DNA of 47,598 bases, taken from Thermaceae bacterium (lineage in GTDB: Bacteria; Deinococcota; Deinococci; Deinococcales; Marinithermaceae). The notes under the pieces are model-generated. The model ran no database searches and was not told where the DNA came from. It worked only from the letters and a program-made list of their open reading frames with translations. Positions 34,135 to 42,769 of the stretch are shown piece by piece; within the stretch, counting starts at the first letter, position 1; the number at the start of each line of letters is the position of its first letter. The position numbers and the translations under genes were made by a program. The DNA lies in NCBI GenBank assembly GCA_026985615.1, contig JALSQD010000028.1:1-47598 (forward strand). The letters are read 5' to 3'.

Positions 34135-35585
34135 TGCGAGCTCGGATCGACCTCCTACGCTGGCCCCTTATCGGCCCTTTTTTGCGCTGGCGCTATAGCC
34201 GTTTCGTGTTGCAGCTGCCACTGCTCTTGCTGGCGGTGCTGGCCATCTATGACGGGTTCGTGGGTCGCCAGCTGGCGCCCAAGAACCTTTCCACGGTTTC
34301 CGTGTGGCTGCATTACCGGGGCTTGCTGGTGCTAGCGATTGCCGTGGCAGGCAATCTGTTTTGTAGCGCCTGTCCGCTCATGCTTACCCGCGGTTTGACG
34401 GAGCGGCTGCGCAGATTCGTGCCGCAGTTCACCTGGCCCATGAGGCTGAGGAACAAGTACCTGGTGATCGCCATCACCCTGGTCTATCTGTTTGCCTACG
34501 AGTACTTCGACCTCTGGGCAAGCCCCTGGCTCACCGCCTGGTTGATGGTGGGTTATTTTGGCGCGGCGCTACTCATCGACGCCTTTTTTCCTCGGGGGAC
34601 GTTTTGCAAATACGTCTGCCCGCTGGGAAACTTCAACTTTACCCTTTCCACGGTGAGCCCTACCCAGATCAGCGCGCGCGAACGGCAGGTTTGCCTGGAC
34701 TGTGAGGGGCACTACTGCGTCAACGGGCGGGTGGACACGCCCGAGGGCCCTCGACCGCTGGCCTTTCACGCGCAGGCCGAGGGCGAGCGGTACCCGGGAT
34801 GCGAGACCCAACTCTATGCCCCCCAGATCGAGAGCAACTTCGATTGCACCCTTTGCTTCAACTGTGTGCGGGCATGCCCCTACGACAACGTGAGCTGGGA
34901 GGTGCGCAGCCCGGCGCGCGAGTGGGCTGGCGTGCGTTACCGGGCGGACTACGTTTGGTTGGGTGTGCTCCTGTTCTTTGCGGGATTCATGAACGCCTTT
35001 GCGATGATTCCCGCTTATTACGCACTCGCTGAGCGCGCCTCGGAGCTCTTGCGTACCCGCAATGAGGCCCTGCTCCTGGGGCTCGCCTTCGTGGTTTGGG
35101 TCGGGCTCGGGTTGGGGCTAACCGTTTTCGTGGCGCATTGGGCCAGCCGCCTAGCGGGCATAGCCGAAGGGGGGTTCGCGGCGGTGCGGCGCTGGGGGTC
35201 GGCGTTCTTCCCGCTATCCTTCGCGATGTGGGCGGGTCATTACGCCTATCACTTCCTGACGGGATGGGCCTCGATCGTTCCGGTTACCCAGCAGGCATTG
35301 GGTAACCTGGGCTTGCCCGTGGGTGAGCCCAACTGGCAGCTGGCGGCGCTGGTACCTGAAAACCTCCTATATCCCCTGCAGGTCTTCATCCTCTACCTGG
35401 GTCTGATGGGGTCCGCCTATGCCGCATTCGCGCGGGCGCGAAGCGTGGGGCGGGGAACAGCGGCGCTGCCGGTCTTTTTGTACATTACGGTCCTGGTCGT
35501 GCTCACCCTGTGGGTGCTGGCACAACCTATGGAGATGCGGGGCACCCTGCTCGATCCGGGAAGTCAGCCGGGAGGTCTGAAGTGA
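34134..35585 (+). CDS. polytopic membrane 4Fe-4S protein (NosR/FixG/NapH-type polyferredoxin)
   Basis: A 483-residue integral membrane protein with about 11 hydrophobic segments. Two membrane-edge cysteine motifs, NLFCSACPLML and GTFCKYVCPLGNFN, are like the C-P motifs of NosR/NapH/FixG. A soluble loop carries CLDCEGHYCVNG and the ferredoxin motif CTLCFNCVRACPYDN. It probably moves electrons across or along the membrane. The substrate is unknown, and no nos, nap or fix genes are in the window. The start ATG overlaps the upstream stop (TGATG) and so does its own stop with the next gene. Confidence 0.8.
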   Translation: MRARIDLLRWPLIGPFLRWRYSRFVLQLPLLLLAVLAIYDGFVGRQLAPKNLSTVSVWLHYRGLLVLAIAVAGNLFCSACPLMLTRGLTERLRRFVPQFTWPMRLRNKYLVIAITLVYLFAYEYFDLWASPWLTAWLMVGYFGAALLIDAFFPRGTFCKYVCPLGNFNFTLSTVSPTQISARERQVCLDCEGHYCVNGRVDTPEGPRPLAFHAQAEGERYPGCETQLYAPQIESNFDCTLCFNCVRACPYDNVSWEVRSPAREWAGVRYRADYVWLGVLLFFAGFMNAFAMIPAYYALAERASELLRTRNEALLLGLAFVVWVGLGLGLTVFVAHWASRLAGIAEGGFAAVRRWGSAFFPLSFAMWAGHYAYHFLTGWASIVPVTQQALGNLGLPVGEPNWQLAALVPENLLYPLQVFILYLGLMGSAYAAFARARSVGRGTAALPVFLYITVLVVLTLWVLAQPMEMRGTLLDPGSQPGGLK

Positions 35586-36169
35586 TGCAAAAGGTCGTGC
35601 GCGGGACCGCGGTTTGGGCGGGGCTCCTACTGGTGGGGCTGGCTTTGGGGCACGCCGAGCCGGTGCAGGTGGTCGTGGTGGTCAAAGGTGAGGCGCAGGA
35701 ACTGCGCCTGGAGATGCAGATGATCGGTGAGGTGAGCACCCTGCCCATTCGCGGCGCGGTGGTGGAAGCGCGGCTCTATCCGAAGACCCCCGAGATCGAC
35801 GCCTTGGTGGTCGAGGGCGGGGGTGCGATCTCGCGCACAGGCAGCGCCGAGCTGCCTGGCGAACCCCTGGCCGTCACCCCTTTTAAGGAGTTGCGGGAAG
35901 GGGGTTACGTAGCCCGGCTGCCCGAGCCTGCCCCCGGCGAGTACGTGCTGGCAGTCGTGGACACCACCTTCAAAGGGGAGGCGGCGGTGGCGGCGAAGCC
36001 CGTGCGGCTTCCGCCCCCGCCCACCGGCGTCACGGTCGCGGTCATCCTCCCGGAGACGAGCACACCTAACCGGTACTTTCTCTATGCCCTGTTGGGGTTG
36101 GCGTTGCCCGCGGTCGTGGGCGTAGGTTTCGCCCTGGCTGCCCGCGGCGACCGCGGCGCGGGTGACTAA
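35585..36169 (+). CDS. exported, C-terminally membrane-anchored protein of unknown function
   Basis: A 194-residue protein with a signal peptide (to about residue 24, GLALGHA), an extracytoplasmic beta-rich domain (QVVVVVKGEAQELRLEMQ, GGYVARLPEPAPGEYVLAVVD) and a single C-terminal membrane helix (FLYALLGLALPAVVGVGFAL). The domain resembles YtkA/CopC-like sandwich domains but I cannot name it. Coupled to the polyferredoxin gene by TGATG. It probably works with that protein and the lipoprotein as one envelope unit. It overlaps the convergent hemB by 4 bp. Confidence 0.65.
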   Translation: MQKVVRGTAVWAGLLLVGLALGHAEPVQVVVVVKGEAQELRLEMQMIGEVSTLPIRGAVVEARLYPKTPEIDALVVEGGGAISRTGSAELPGEPLAVTPFKELREGGYVARLPEPAPGEYVLAVVDTTFKGEAAVAAKPVRLPPPPTGVTVAVILPETSTPNRYFLYALLGLALPAVVGVGFALAARGDRGAGD

Positions 36170-37143
36170 CCCTCTCTTGTTTGCAACCAGCCTGCAGCGT
36201 CCGGGGCGAAATAGGTGAGGATGAACTGCGCTCCGGCGCGGCGGAGGGCGGTGAGCGACTCGAGCACCACCCTGCGCTCGTCGATCCAGCCGCTGAGCGC
36301 CGCCGCCTTGACCATGGCGTACTCGCCCGAGACGTGGTAGGCCGCCAGCGGTTTGTGGAAGCGCTGTTTGAGCAGCGGCAGCACGTCCATGTAGGGGAGG
36401 GCCGGTTTGACCATGAGCATGTCGGCGTCCTCTTGGTCGTCGATCGAGGCTTCGCGCAGCGCGTCCCAGTAGCCGCCTGCCGGGTCCATCTGGTAGCTGC
36501 TGCGGTCGCCGAAGGAGGGGGTGGAGTCGGCGGCGTCGCGGAAGGGCCCGTAGAAAGCGGAGGCGTACTTGACCGCGTAGGAGAGGATGGGTACGTGGGT
36601 GTAGCCCGCAGCATCGAGGGCGGCGCGGATGGCCGCGACCTGGCCGTCCATCATGGCGCTGGGCGCGATCACGTCTGCGCCGGCCTGCGCCTGGCTCACG
36701 GCGGTCCTGGCCAGGAGCTCGAGTGTGGCGTCGTTGTCCACGGTGTTCCCCGCGACGATGCCGCAGTGGCCGTGGCTGGTGTATTCGCACAGGCAGGTGT
36801 CGGCCATGACGAGCAGGTCGGGGTGCTCGGCCTTGATGCGGCGCAGCGCTTCCTGGACGAGGCCGTGTTCGTCGTAGGCTCCACTGCCGACCGCGTTCTT
36901 TTCGTCTTGTGGCAGGACGCCGAAGACCATGATTCCGCCCAGTCCGAGCTGCTTGGCGAGTGCGGCCGCGCCCATCAGGCTTTCCATCGAGTGGCGCATC
37001 TGTCCGGGCATGGAGGCAATGGGCTCGGGATCCGGCCCGCGGTGCACGAAGAGGGGCCAGACGAGGTTGCGGGGCTCGAGCGTCACCTCTCGCACGAGCC
37101 GGCGGAGTCCGGGTTGGATGCGAAGTCGGCGTGGACGTTCCAT
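36166..37143 (-). CDS. hemB: porphobilinogen synthase (delta-aminolevulinic acid dehydratase)
   Basis: Condenses two 5-aminolevulinates to porphobilinogen in heme synthesis. The 325-residue TIM-barrel protein has the zinc cysteines in MADTCLCEYTSHGHCG (C117, C119, C127), VIAPSAMMDGQVAAIRAALD, the Schiff-base lysines in LSYAVKYASAFYGPFRDA and MLMVKPALPYMD, and GEYAMVKAA. ATG 37143 gives the normal N-terminus; a longer open frame upstream shadows ybaB. TAACGT lies 7 nt before the ATG, suggesting a leaderless mRNA. Confidence 0.96.
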   Translation of the reverse strand: MERPRRLRIQPGLRRLVREVTLEPRNLVWPLFVHRGPDPEPIASMPGQMRHSMESLMGAAALAKQLGLGGIMVFGVLPQDEKNAVGSGAYDEHGLVQEALRRIKAEHPDLLVMADTCLCEYTSHGHCGIVAGNTVDNDATLELLARTAVSQAQAGADVIAPSAMMDGQVAAIRAALDAAGYTHVPILSYAVKYASAFYGPFRDAADSTPSFGDRSSYQMDPAGGYWDALREASIDDQEDADMLMVKPALPYMDVLPLLKQRFHKPLAAYHVSGEYAMVKAAALSGWIDERRVVLESLTALRRAGAQFILTYFAPDAAGWLQTREG

Positions 37144-37150
37144 GCCTTTC

Positions 37151-37193
37151 ACGTTACAAAAAAAGCGGCAGCCGCGCGCCGCTTCCCTATAAT
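37151..37193. promoter_or_regulatory. divergent promoters for hemB and ybaB
   Basis: Minus strand: TAACGT at 37156-37151 for hemB. Plus strand: TATAAT at 37188-37193 for ybaB-recR, followed by a leader with GGAGG before the ATG at 37210. The -35 regions are weak (GCGGCA at 17 nt for ybaB). Confidence 0.55.
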
Positions 37194-37209
37194 GGAGGGC
37201 GGAGGACGC

Positions 37210-37524
37210 ATGAACTTTCAGAAACTGCTCAAAGAAGCGAAAAAAGCGCAGCAAAAAGCTGCTGAAGTGCAGGAGAAACTCGCAGCCATGACCGTCGTGG
37301 GCAGCGCCGGCGGGGGGCTCGTGGAGGTGACGGCCAACGGTCACGGCCACGTCATCGCGGTGGCCATCAAACCCGAGGCGGTGGATCCCGATGACGTGGA
37401 GGCCCTCGAAGACCTGCTGCTCGTGGCCATACAAGACGCCCAGGCCAAGGCAGCCGAGCTCGCCGAGCGCGAGATGGGCGGCAGCCTGGGTCAGGTGGGC
37501 GACATGCTTGGGGGGCTCTTTTGA
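37210..37524 (+). CDS. YbaB/EbfC nucleoid-associated protein
   Basis: A 104-residue DNA-binding protein of the YbaB/EbfC family, commonly encoded before recR as here. The sequence has the N-terminal coiled helix MNFQKLLKEAKKAQQKAAEV, then GSAGGGLVEVTANGHGHVIAVAIKPEAVDPDDVEALEDLLLVAI, and an MGGSLGQVGDMLGGLF tail. GGAGG precedes the ATG at 37210. The stop overlaps the recR start (TTGA). Confidence 0.92.
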   Translation: MNFQKLLKEAKKAQQKAAEVQEKLAAMTVVGSAGGGLVEVTANGHGHVIAVAIKPEAVDPDDVEALEDLLLVAIQDAQAKAAELAEREMGGSLGQVGDMLGGLF

Positions 37525-38114
37525 AGTACCCCGATCGGCTCCTCGCCCTCATCCGCGCCCTTTCGCGGCTTCCGGGGGTGGGGCCCAAGAGCGCGCAGAA
37601 GCTTGGACTCTACCTGGCGCAGAACAAGGCCGAGGCCGGCGAGCTGGCCGCCCTAATTGAAGAGGTACGCCGTCACGTGGGCGTGTGCGAGCGCTGCGGC
37701 AACCTGGCCGAGGGACCGCTGTGCCCGGTCTGTGCCGACCCCACCCGCGACGAGGGCGTGATCGCCGTGGTGGAGACCGCGGCCGACGTGCTCGCGATCG
37801 AGAAGAGCGGTGAGTTCACCGGGGTGTACCACGTGCTGGGCGGGGTGCTGAACCCGCTCGAGGGGGTGGGCCCGGAGGCCTTGCACATCGAACCGTTGCT
37901 CGAGCGCGCCGAGCACGCGCGCGAGGTGATCCTCGCCACCTCGATGACCGTCGAGGGTGAAGCCACTGCGGCCTACCTCAGCGATCTGCTCGCGCAGAAA
38001 GGCGTGAAGCTCAGCCGGCCGGCCTACGGCCTGCCCGTGGGCGGTACCTTAGAATACGTGGATGAGATCACGCTTGCCCGGGCGCTGGCGCACCGCCAGC
38101 CGGTGACGGAATAG
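37521..38114 (+). CDS. recR: recombination mediator RecR
   Basis: Works with RecF/RecO to load RecA. The 197-residue protein shows the HhH segment LSRLPGVGPKSAQKLGLYL, the zinc finger CERCGNLAEGPLCPVC and the Toprim domain IAVVETAADVLAIEKSGEFTGVYHVLGG. GVKLSRPAYGLPVGGTLEYVD ends it. The start is a TTG at 37521 that overlaps the ybaB stop; it is fixed by the conserved N-terminus (YPDRLLALIRAL). Followed after 7 bp by the Roadblock genes. Confidence 0.96.
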   Translation: MKYPDRLLALIRALSRLPGVGPKSAQKLGLYLAQNKAEAGELAALIEEVRRHVGVCERCGNLAEGPLCPVCADPTRDEGVIAVVETAADVLAIEKSGEFTGVYHVLGGVLNPLEGVGPEALHIEPLLERAEHAREVILATSMTVEGEATAAYLSDLLAQKGVKLSRPAYGLPVGGTLEYVDEITLARALAHRQPVTE

Positions 38115-38121
38115 GAGCGCG

Positions 38122-38487
38122 ATGCGAGAGTTCGAGACCATCCTGAGCAACCTCGTCGTGGACGTGGAGGGCCTCTACGCTGCTGCGGTCGGCGGGGTGG
38201 ACGGCCTCCTCATCGAAGGGTTCACCCGCGCCTCGGTCATCGACCTGGAGAGCGCGGTGGCGGAGCACGCCGGCCTCTTGCGGGCCACCCGCGAGAGCTA
38301 CGCCTCGACGATGAGCACACCCACGATCCACGAATGGTGGGCGGTGGGCGAGCCGCTGGTGGGCTACGTGACCCCTCTATCCGACGACTATTTTTTGCTT
38401 TGCGTGGGCAGCCCCGAGGTCAACCTGGGGCGCCTGCGCGTCAAGGCGAGGCAGGCTGCGGAGGCGTTGAAGGAGGTGCTGGCGTGA
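38122..38487 (+). CDS. Roadblock/LC7-family protein (first of three)
   Basis: A 121-residue alpha/beta protein with the Roadblock/LC7 pattern: AAAVGGVDGLLIEGF (strand-turn-strand), a central helix and TPLSDDYFLLCVGSPEVNLGRLRVKARQAAEAL. In bacteria these act as MglB-type GTPase-activating or cell-polarity and signalling partners. No MglA-type GTPase is present in the window. ATG 38122 is 7 bp after recR. It overlaps the next gene by 4 bp (GTGA). Confidence 0.7.
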   Translation: MREFETILSNLVVDVEGLYAAAVGGVDGLLIEGFTRASVIDLESAVAEHAGLLRATRESYASTMSTPTIHEWWAVGEPLVGYVTPLSDDYFLLCVGSPEVNLGRLRVKARQAAEALKEVLA

Positions 38488-38819
38488 GCTGGCTGAAGGA
38501 GCTGGAGGCGATACCTTCGGTGAAGCGGGCGGTACTGGCCGGCATGGACGGCTTGGTGATCGAGGAAGTGGGCCGCGGCGGCCTCTCGGCCCAGGTGCTT
38601 GCGGCCGAGATGGCGACGCTCGCGCGCGCCATGGAGGGCATCACCGGGGCGCTGGGCGAGGAGCTGCGCCGTTTTACCCTGGCCACGAGCTCGCACGAGC
38701 TGCTCGCGGTCTGTTTCAACGGCTACTGCCTGGGCGCCCTGATCGAGCGCAGCGGCGAGCGCGCCGTGGTTGGCCAGACCCTCACCAGCCTGGCCATGCG
38801 CCTGGTGGACCAACTCTAG
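38484..38819 (+). CDS. Roadblock/LC7-family protein (second of three)
   Basis: A 111-residue protein of the same design: VKRAVLAGMDGLVIEEVG, a long helix (AQVLAAEMATLARAMEG) and LLAVCFNGYCLGALIERSGERAVVGQTLTSLAMRLVDQL. The start GTG at 38484 overlaps the stop of the preceding gene. Most likely a heterotypic partner of its two neighbours. Confidence 0.7.
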   Translation: MSWLKELEAIPSVKRAVLAGMDGLVIEEVGRGGLSAQVLAAEMATLARAMEGITGALGEELRRFTLATSSHELLAVCFNGYCLGALIERSGERAVVGQTLTSLAMRLVDQL

Positions 38820-38829
38820 GGGGAATTCG

Positions 38830-39195
38830 ATGGCGATACAGGAACTGCTCGAACAACTGGCGTCCGACGACGGCGTCACCGCGGTGGCCCTCGTGGGCGA
38901 GGACGGCTTCGTGATCGAAAGCGTGCGCAAGGAGGGGGCGGCCGACATCGACTTCGTCGGTGGCGCGGCCACCTCGGCCATGGCCAGCTCGCGCGCCATC
39001 GCCGATCACCTGAAGAAAGGCGAGGTCGAGGAGGTTATGGTCGAGTACGACGAAGGGCCGCTCTTGCTTGTTCCCCTCGAGGTTGCGGGGGCGCAGTACA
39101 GCCTGGTGCTGCTCCTGAACCACGTGCAGAACCTGGGGCGGGTACGTTTCCAGCTCAAGAAGGTGCGCCCTCAAATACAGGAGGCGCTCGCGTGA
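38830..39195 (+). CDS. Roadblock/LC7-family protein (third of three)
   Basis: A 121-residue protein with the clearest family fit: GVTAVALVGEDGFVIESV, a helix with ATSAMASSRAIADHLKKG, then VMVEYDEGPLLLVPLE and YSLVLLLNHVQNLGRVRFQLKKVRPQIQ. The ATG at 38830 follows GGGGGAATTCG. It overlaps the DUF3467 gene by 4 bp. Confidence 0.78.
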   Translation: MAIQELLEQLASDDGVTAVALVGEDGFVIESVRKEGAADIDFVGGAATSAMASSRAIADHLKKGEVEEVMVEYDEGPLLLVPLEVAGAQYSLVLLLNHVQNLGRVRFQLKKVRPQIQEALA

Positions 39196-39473
39196 GCACG
39201 GAGTTGCGCCTGGACATCGACAAGGAGACCGCCAAGGGGCAGTACAGCAACCTGGCGGTGTTCTCGCACACGCCCAGCGAGTTCTTCCTCGACTTCGCGC
39301 TGGTGCAGCCTCAGGGCGTGGCCCAGGTGGTGGCCCGCATCATCACTAGCCCCCAGCACGCCAAGGCGCTCATGCGTTCGCTGGCCGAGAACATTCGAAA
39401 GTACGAGGCCCAGTACGGGCCGATCCCCGAACTGCCGGTACCGCCTGAGTCCGGTTCGGGCCCCCAGGCCTGA
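39192..39473 (+). CDS. DUF3467 protein
   Basis: A 93-residue protein with the DUF3467 pattern: LDIDKETAKGQYSNLAVFSH, SEFFLDFALV and ARIITSPQHAKALMRSLAENIRKYEAQYGPIPE. Its function is not established. The start is GTG at 39192. It is the last gene of the ybaB-recR-Roadblock operon, and a strong terminator follows 13 bp later. Confidence 0.85.
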   Translation: MSTELRLDIDKETAKGQYSNLAVFSHTPSEFFLDFALVQPQGVAQVVARIITSPQHAKALMRSLAENIRKYEAQYGPIPELPVPPESGSGPQA

Positions 39474-39486
39474 CGCGCAGCGAACG

Positions 39487-39516
39487 AAAACTGCGGCCCG
39501 GCCGGGCCGCAGTTTT
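39487..39516. terminator. bidirectional intrinsic terminator
   Basis: A perfect palindrome (CTGCGGCCCGG and its complement, centred at 39501/39502) flanked by AAAA and TTTTT. It works for the plus-strand DUF3467 operon and the minus-strand fabF. Confidence 0.92.
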
Positions 39517-39530
39517 TATCTTGGCTGCGC

Positions 39531-40766
<1,236 letters not shown>

Positions 40767-40773
40767 AGGTAGC

Positions 40774-40818
40774 AGTATACGAGGCCGCTCGTGCGCTTCC
40801 TAGCGCGGCGCGGCCTCG
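40774..40818 (-). promoter_or_regulatory. strong hairpin plus -10 TATACT between acpP and fabF
   Basis: The arms CGAGGCCGC (40780-40788) and GCGGCCTCG (40810-40818) form a 9-bp stem, with an inner GCGC-ttccta-GCGC. On the minus strand it directly precedes TATACT (40779-40774), 7 nt from the fabF ATG. It could block or stabilise acpP mRNA. Confidence 0.65.
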
Positions 40819-40830
40819 TTGAATTCGCTC

Positions 40831-41064
40831 TCAGGCGGTCTTTTCTTCAATAAATTTGATGGCGTCACCGACGGTGCGGATGTTTTCCGCTTCCTCGTCG
40901 GAGATCTCCAGGCCGAACTCGTCTTCCAGGCCCATGATCAGCTCGACGATGTCGAGCGAGTCGGCGTCCAGGTCCTCGATGAAGCGGGCCTCGGGGGTGA
41001 CCTTCTCGGGGTCCACGCCCAGCTTTTCCACCACGACGGCTTTCACTTTTTCCAGAGTGTCCAT
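40831..41064 (-). CDS. acpP: acyl carrier protein
   Basis: Carries growing acyl chains on a phosphopantetheine arm attached to Ser36 in LDADSLDIVELIM. The 77 residues are very acidic, with the standard FIEDLDADSLD motif and a C-terminal DAIKFIEE helix. A strong AAGGAGG precedes the ATG. It lies between fabG and fabF, and an extended -10 promoter (41081-41089) is upstream, fitting a high expression demand. Confidence 0.97.
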   Translation of the reverse strand: MDTLEKVKAVVVEKLGVDPEKVTPEARFIEDLDADSLDIVELIMGLEDEFGLEISDEEAENIRTVGDAIKFIEEKTA

Positions 41065-41080
41065 TCCAACCTCCTTCGGG

Positions 41081-41089
41081 AGTTTATCA
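41081..41089 (-). promoter_or_regulatory. acpP promoter, extended -10 TGATAAACT
   Basis: TG-A-TAAACT on the minus strand 16 nt before the acpP ATG, giving a short leader that carries AAGGAGG. The -35 is weak. The same 11-mer TGTGATAAACT occurs before pilM. Confidence 0.5.
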
Positions 41090-41117
41090 CACGCGAAGAT
41101 GCGCGTTTGGACCGGGT

Positions 41118-41855
41118 TTAGTGGGGGTAGAGCCCCCCGTCGATGGCGATCGTCTGGCCGTTGATGTAGGCGGCGGCGTCGGAGGCCAGGAAGGCCACGA
41201 GCTCGGCGACCTCCTCGGGCTTTCCGAAGCGGCCGGCGGGGATCGCGCTAAGGTATTCCTGCTGCACCTTCTCCGGCAGGGCGGCGGTCATGTCGGACTC
41301 GATGAAGCCCGGGGCCACGGCGTTGGCGGTGATGCCGCGCCCGCCGTATTCCTTGGCGATCGTCTTTGTGAACCCGATCAGTCCGGCCTTGGCGGCGACG
41401 TAGTTGGCTTGGCCCGGGTTGCCCATGAGCCCCACCACGCTGGCGACGTTGACGATACGCCCCCAGCGTGCCTTCATCATGCGCTTGACGGCCTCGCGGG
41501 TGAGGCGGAAGACGGCCGAGAGGTTGGTCTCGATAACAGCATCCCAGTCGTCGTCCTTCATACGGATGAGGAGGCCGTCGCGGGTGATGCCGGCGTTGTT
41601 GACGAGGACGTCAAGCCCACCGAGCTCGCTCACGGTGCGGGCAACCAGCTCGGCCGCGGCCGCGCGCTCGCTGAGGTCGGCGCCGAGCACGGCTACCTTG
41701 GCGGCGCCCAGGCGCTCGGCCTCGGCGGCCACCTCGCGGGCGGCGGCCTCCCCGCGGGCGTAGTGGACGGCCAGCGCATAGCCGCGCCGGGACAGCTCGA
41801 GTGCGATGGCGCGGCCGATGCCACGGCTGGAACCGGTGATCAGGGCGTGTTTCAC
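41118..41855 (-). CDS. fabG: 3-oxoacyl-ACP reductase FabG
   Basis: NADPH-dependent short-chain dehydrogenase of fatty-acid elongation. The 245 residues have the cofactor motif GSSRGIGRAIA, NNAGITRD, and the catalytic Ser/Tyr/Lys in VASVVGLMGNPGQANYVAAKAG. VAPGFIESDMTAALPE and the end INGQTIAIDGGLYPH are standard FabG. It overlaps the fabD stop by 4 bp. Fourth in the rpmF-fabH-fabD-fabG-acpP run. Confidence 0.96.
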   Translation of the reverse strand: MKHALITGSSRGIGRAIALELSRRGYALAVHYARGEAAAREVAAEAERLGAAKVAVLGADLSERAAAAELVARTVSELGGLDVLVNNAGITRDGLLIRMKDDDWDAVIETNLSAVFRLTREAVKRMMKARWGRIVNVASVVGLMGNPGQANYVAAKAGLIGFTKTIAKEYGGRGITANAVAPGFIESDMTAALPEKVQQEYLSAIPAGRFGKPEEVAELVAFLASDAAAYINGQTIAIDGGLYPH

Positions 41856-42769
41856 GAAACCACCTCCGCGAGGGCCGCGCGCAGCCCCTCGGGGTCTTCT
41901 ACCGAGAGGGCGCGCGCGTCCGGGATCGTGCGTTTGACGAGGCCGGCGAGAACGTTGCCGGAACCGAGTTCCACGAAGGTCTCGACGCCGCGGGCCCGCA
42001 TGCGCTCGAGGATCTCGACCCAGCGCACCGGCGAGGTGATCTGCTCGAGCAGGAGCGCGCGGATGCGCTCGGGGTCGGTCTCGGGTTCGGCGGTCACGTT
42101 GGAGAAGACCGGGAAGCGGGGCGGGCGCAGCGCCACCTCCGCTAGGTCGCGGGCCAACGCCTCGCGGGCGGGCGCCATGAGGCTCGAGTGGAAGGGGGCG
42201 GAGACCTTGAGGGGCACCATCCGGGCACGGAGCGCCTTAAAGGCGCGCGCCACCTCGTCCACGGCCTCCTTGGTGCCGCTGATGACGACCTGGGCGGGAC
42301 TGTTGAGGTTGGCCACCTCGACCCCCTCGACGTTCGCGACCACCTCGGCGACGCGCTCGGGGTCGAGCTTGAGGATCGCGGCCATGGCGCCCCGGCCTTC
42401 GGGCACGGCCTCCTGCATGTACTGGCCACGCTTGCGCACGAGCCGGAGGGCGTCTTCGAGCTCGAGCGTCCCTGCGGCCACGTGCGCGCTCCACTCGCCC
42501 AGTGAGTGGCCGGCGGCGCTGTCGGGTTCGTCGCCGCCCGCCTCGCGCCAGGCGGCCCAGGCCGCCGCCGAGACCGCGAGCAGGGCGGGCTGCTGGTTCT
42601 CGGTGAGCTGGAGGGTTTCTTCGGGCCCCTCCCACATCAGCGCGAGCAGGCCGGGGAGGGTGGCCTCGGCGCGGTCGAGCACCTTGCGGGCCGCGCTCGA
42701 GCCCTCGTAAAAGGCCCGGCCCATCCCCACCTGCTGGGAGCCCTGGCCGGGGAAGAGCGCGGCGAACAC
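41852..42769 (-). CDS. fabD: malonyl CoA-ACP transacylase FabD
   Basis: Loads malonyl groups onto ACP. The 305-residue protein shows LFPGQGSQQVGMG at the N-terminus, the nucleophile in SAAGHSLGEWSAH, the Arg/His region in RKRGQYMQEAVPEG and VSAPFHSSLM. The start is GTG 42769, overlapping the fabH stop (TAGTG) and preceded by GGGGAGGGG. A longer upstream frame shadows fabH. Confidence 0.96.
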   Translation of the reverse strand: MFAALFPGQGSQQVGMGRAFYEGSSAARKVLDRAEATLPGLLALMWEGPEETLQLTENQQPALLAVSAAAWAAWREAGGDEPDSAAGHSLGEWSAHVAAGTLELEDALRLVRKRGQYMQEAVPEGRGAMAAILKLDPERVAEVVANVEGVEVANLNSPAQVVISGTKEAVDEVARAFKALRARMVPLKVSAPFHSSLMAPAREALARDLAEVALRPPRFPVFSNVTAEPETDPERIRALLLEQITSPVRWVEILERMRARGVETFVELGSGNVLAGLVKRTIPDARALSVEDPEGLRAALAEVVS

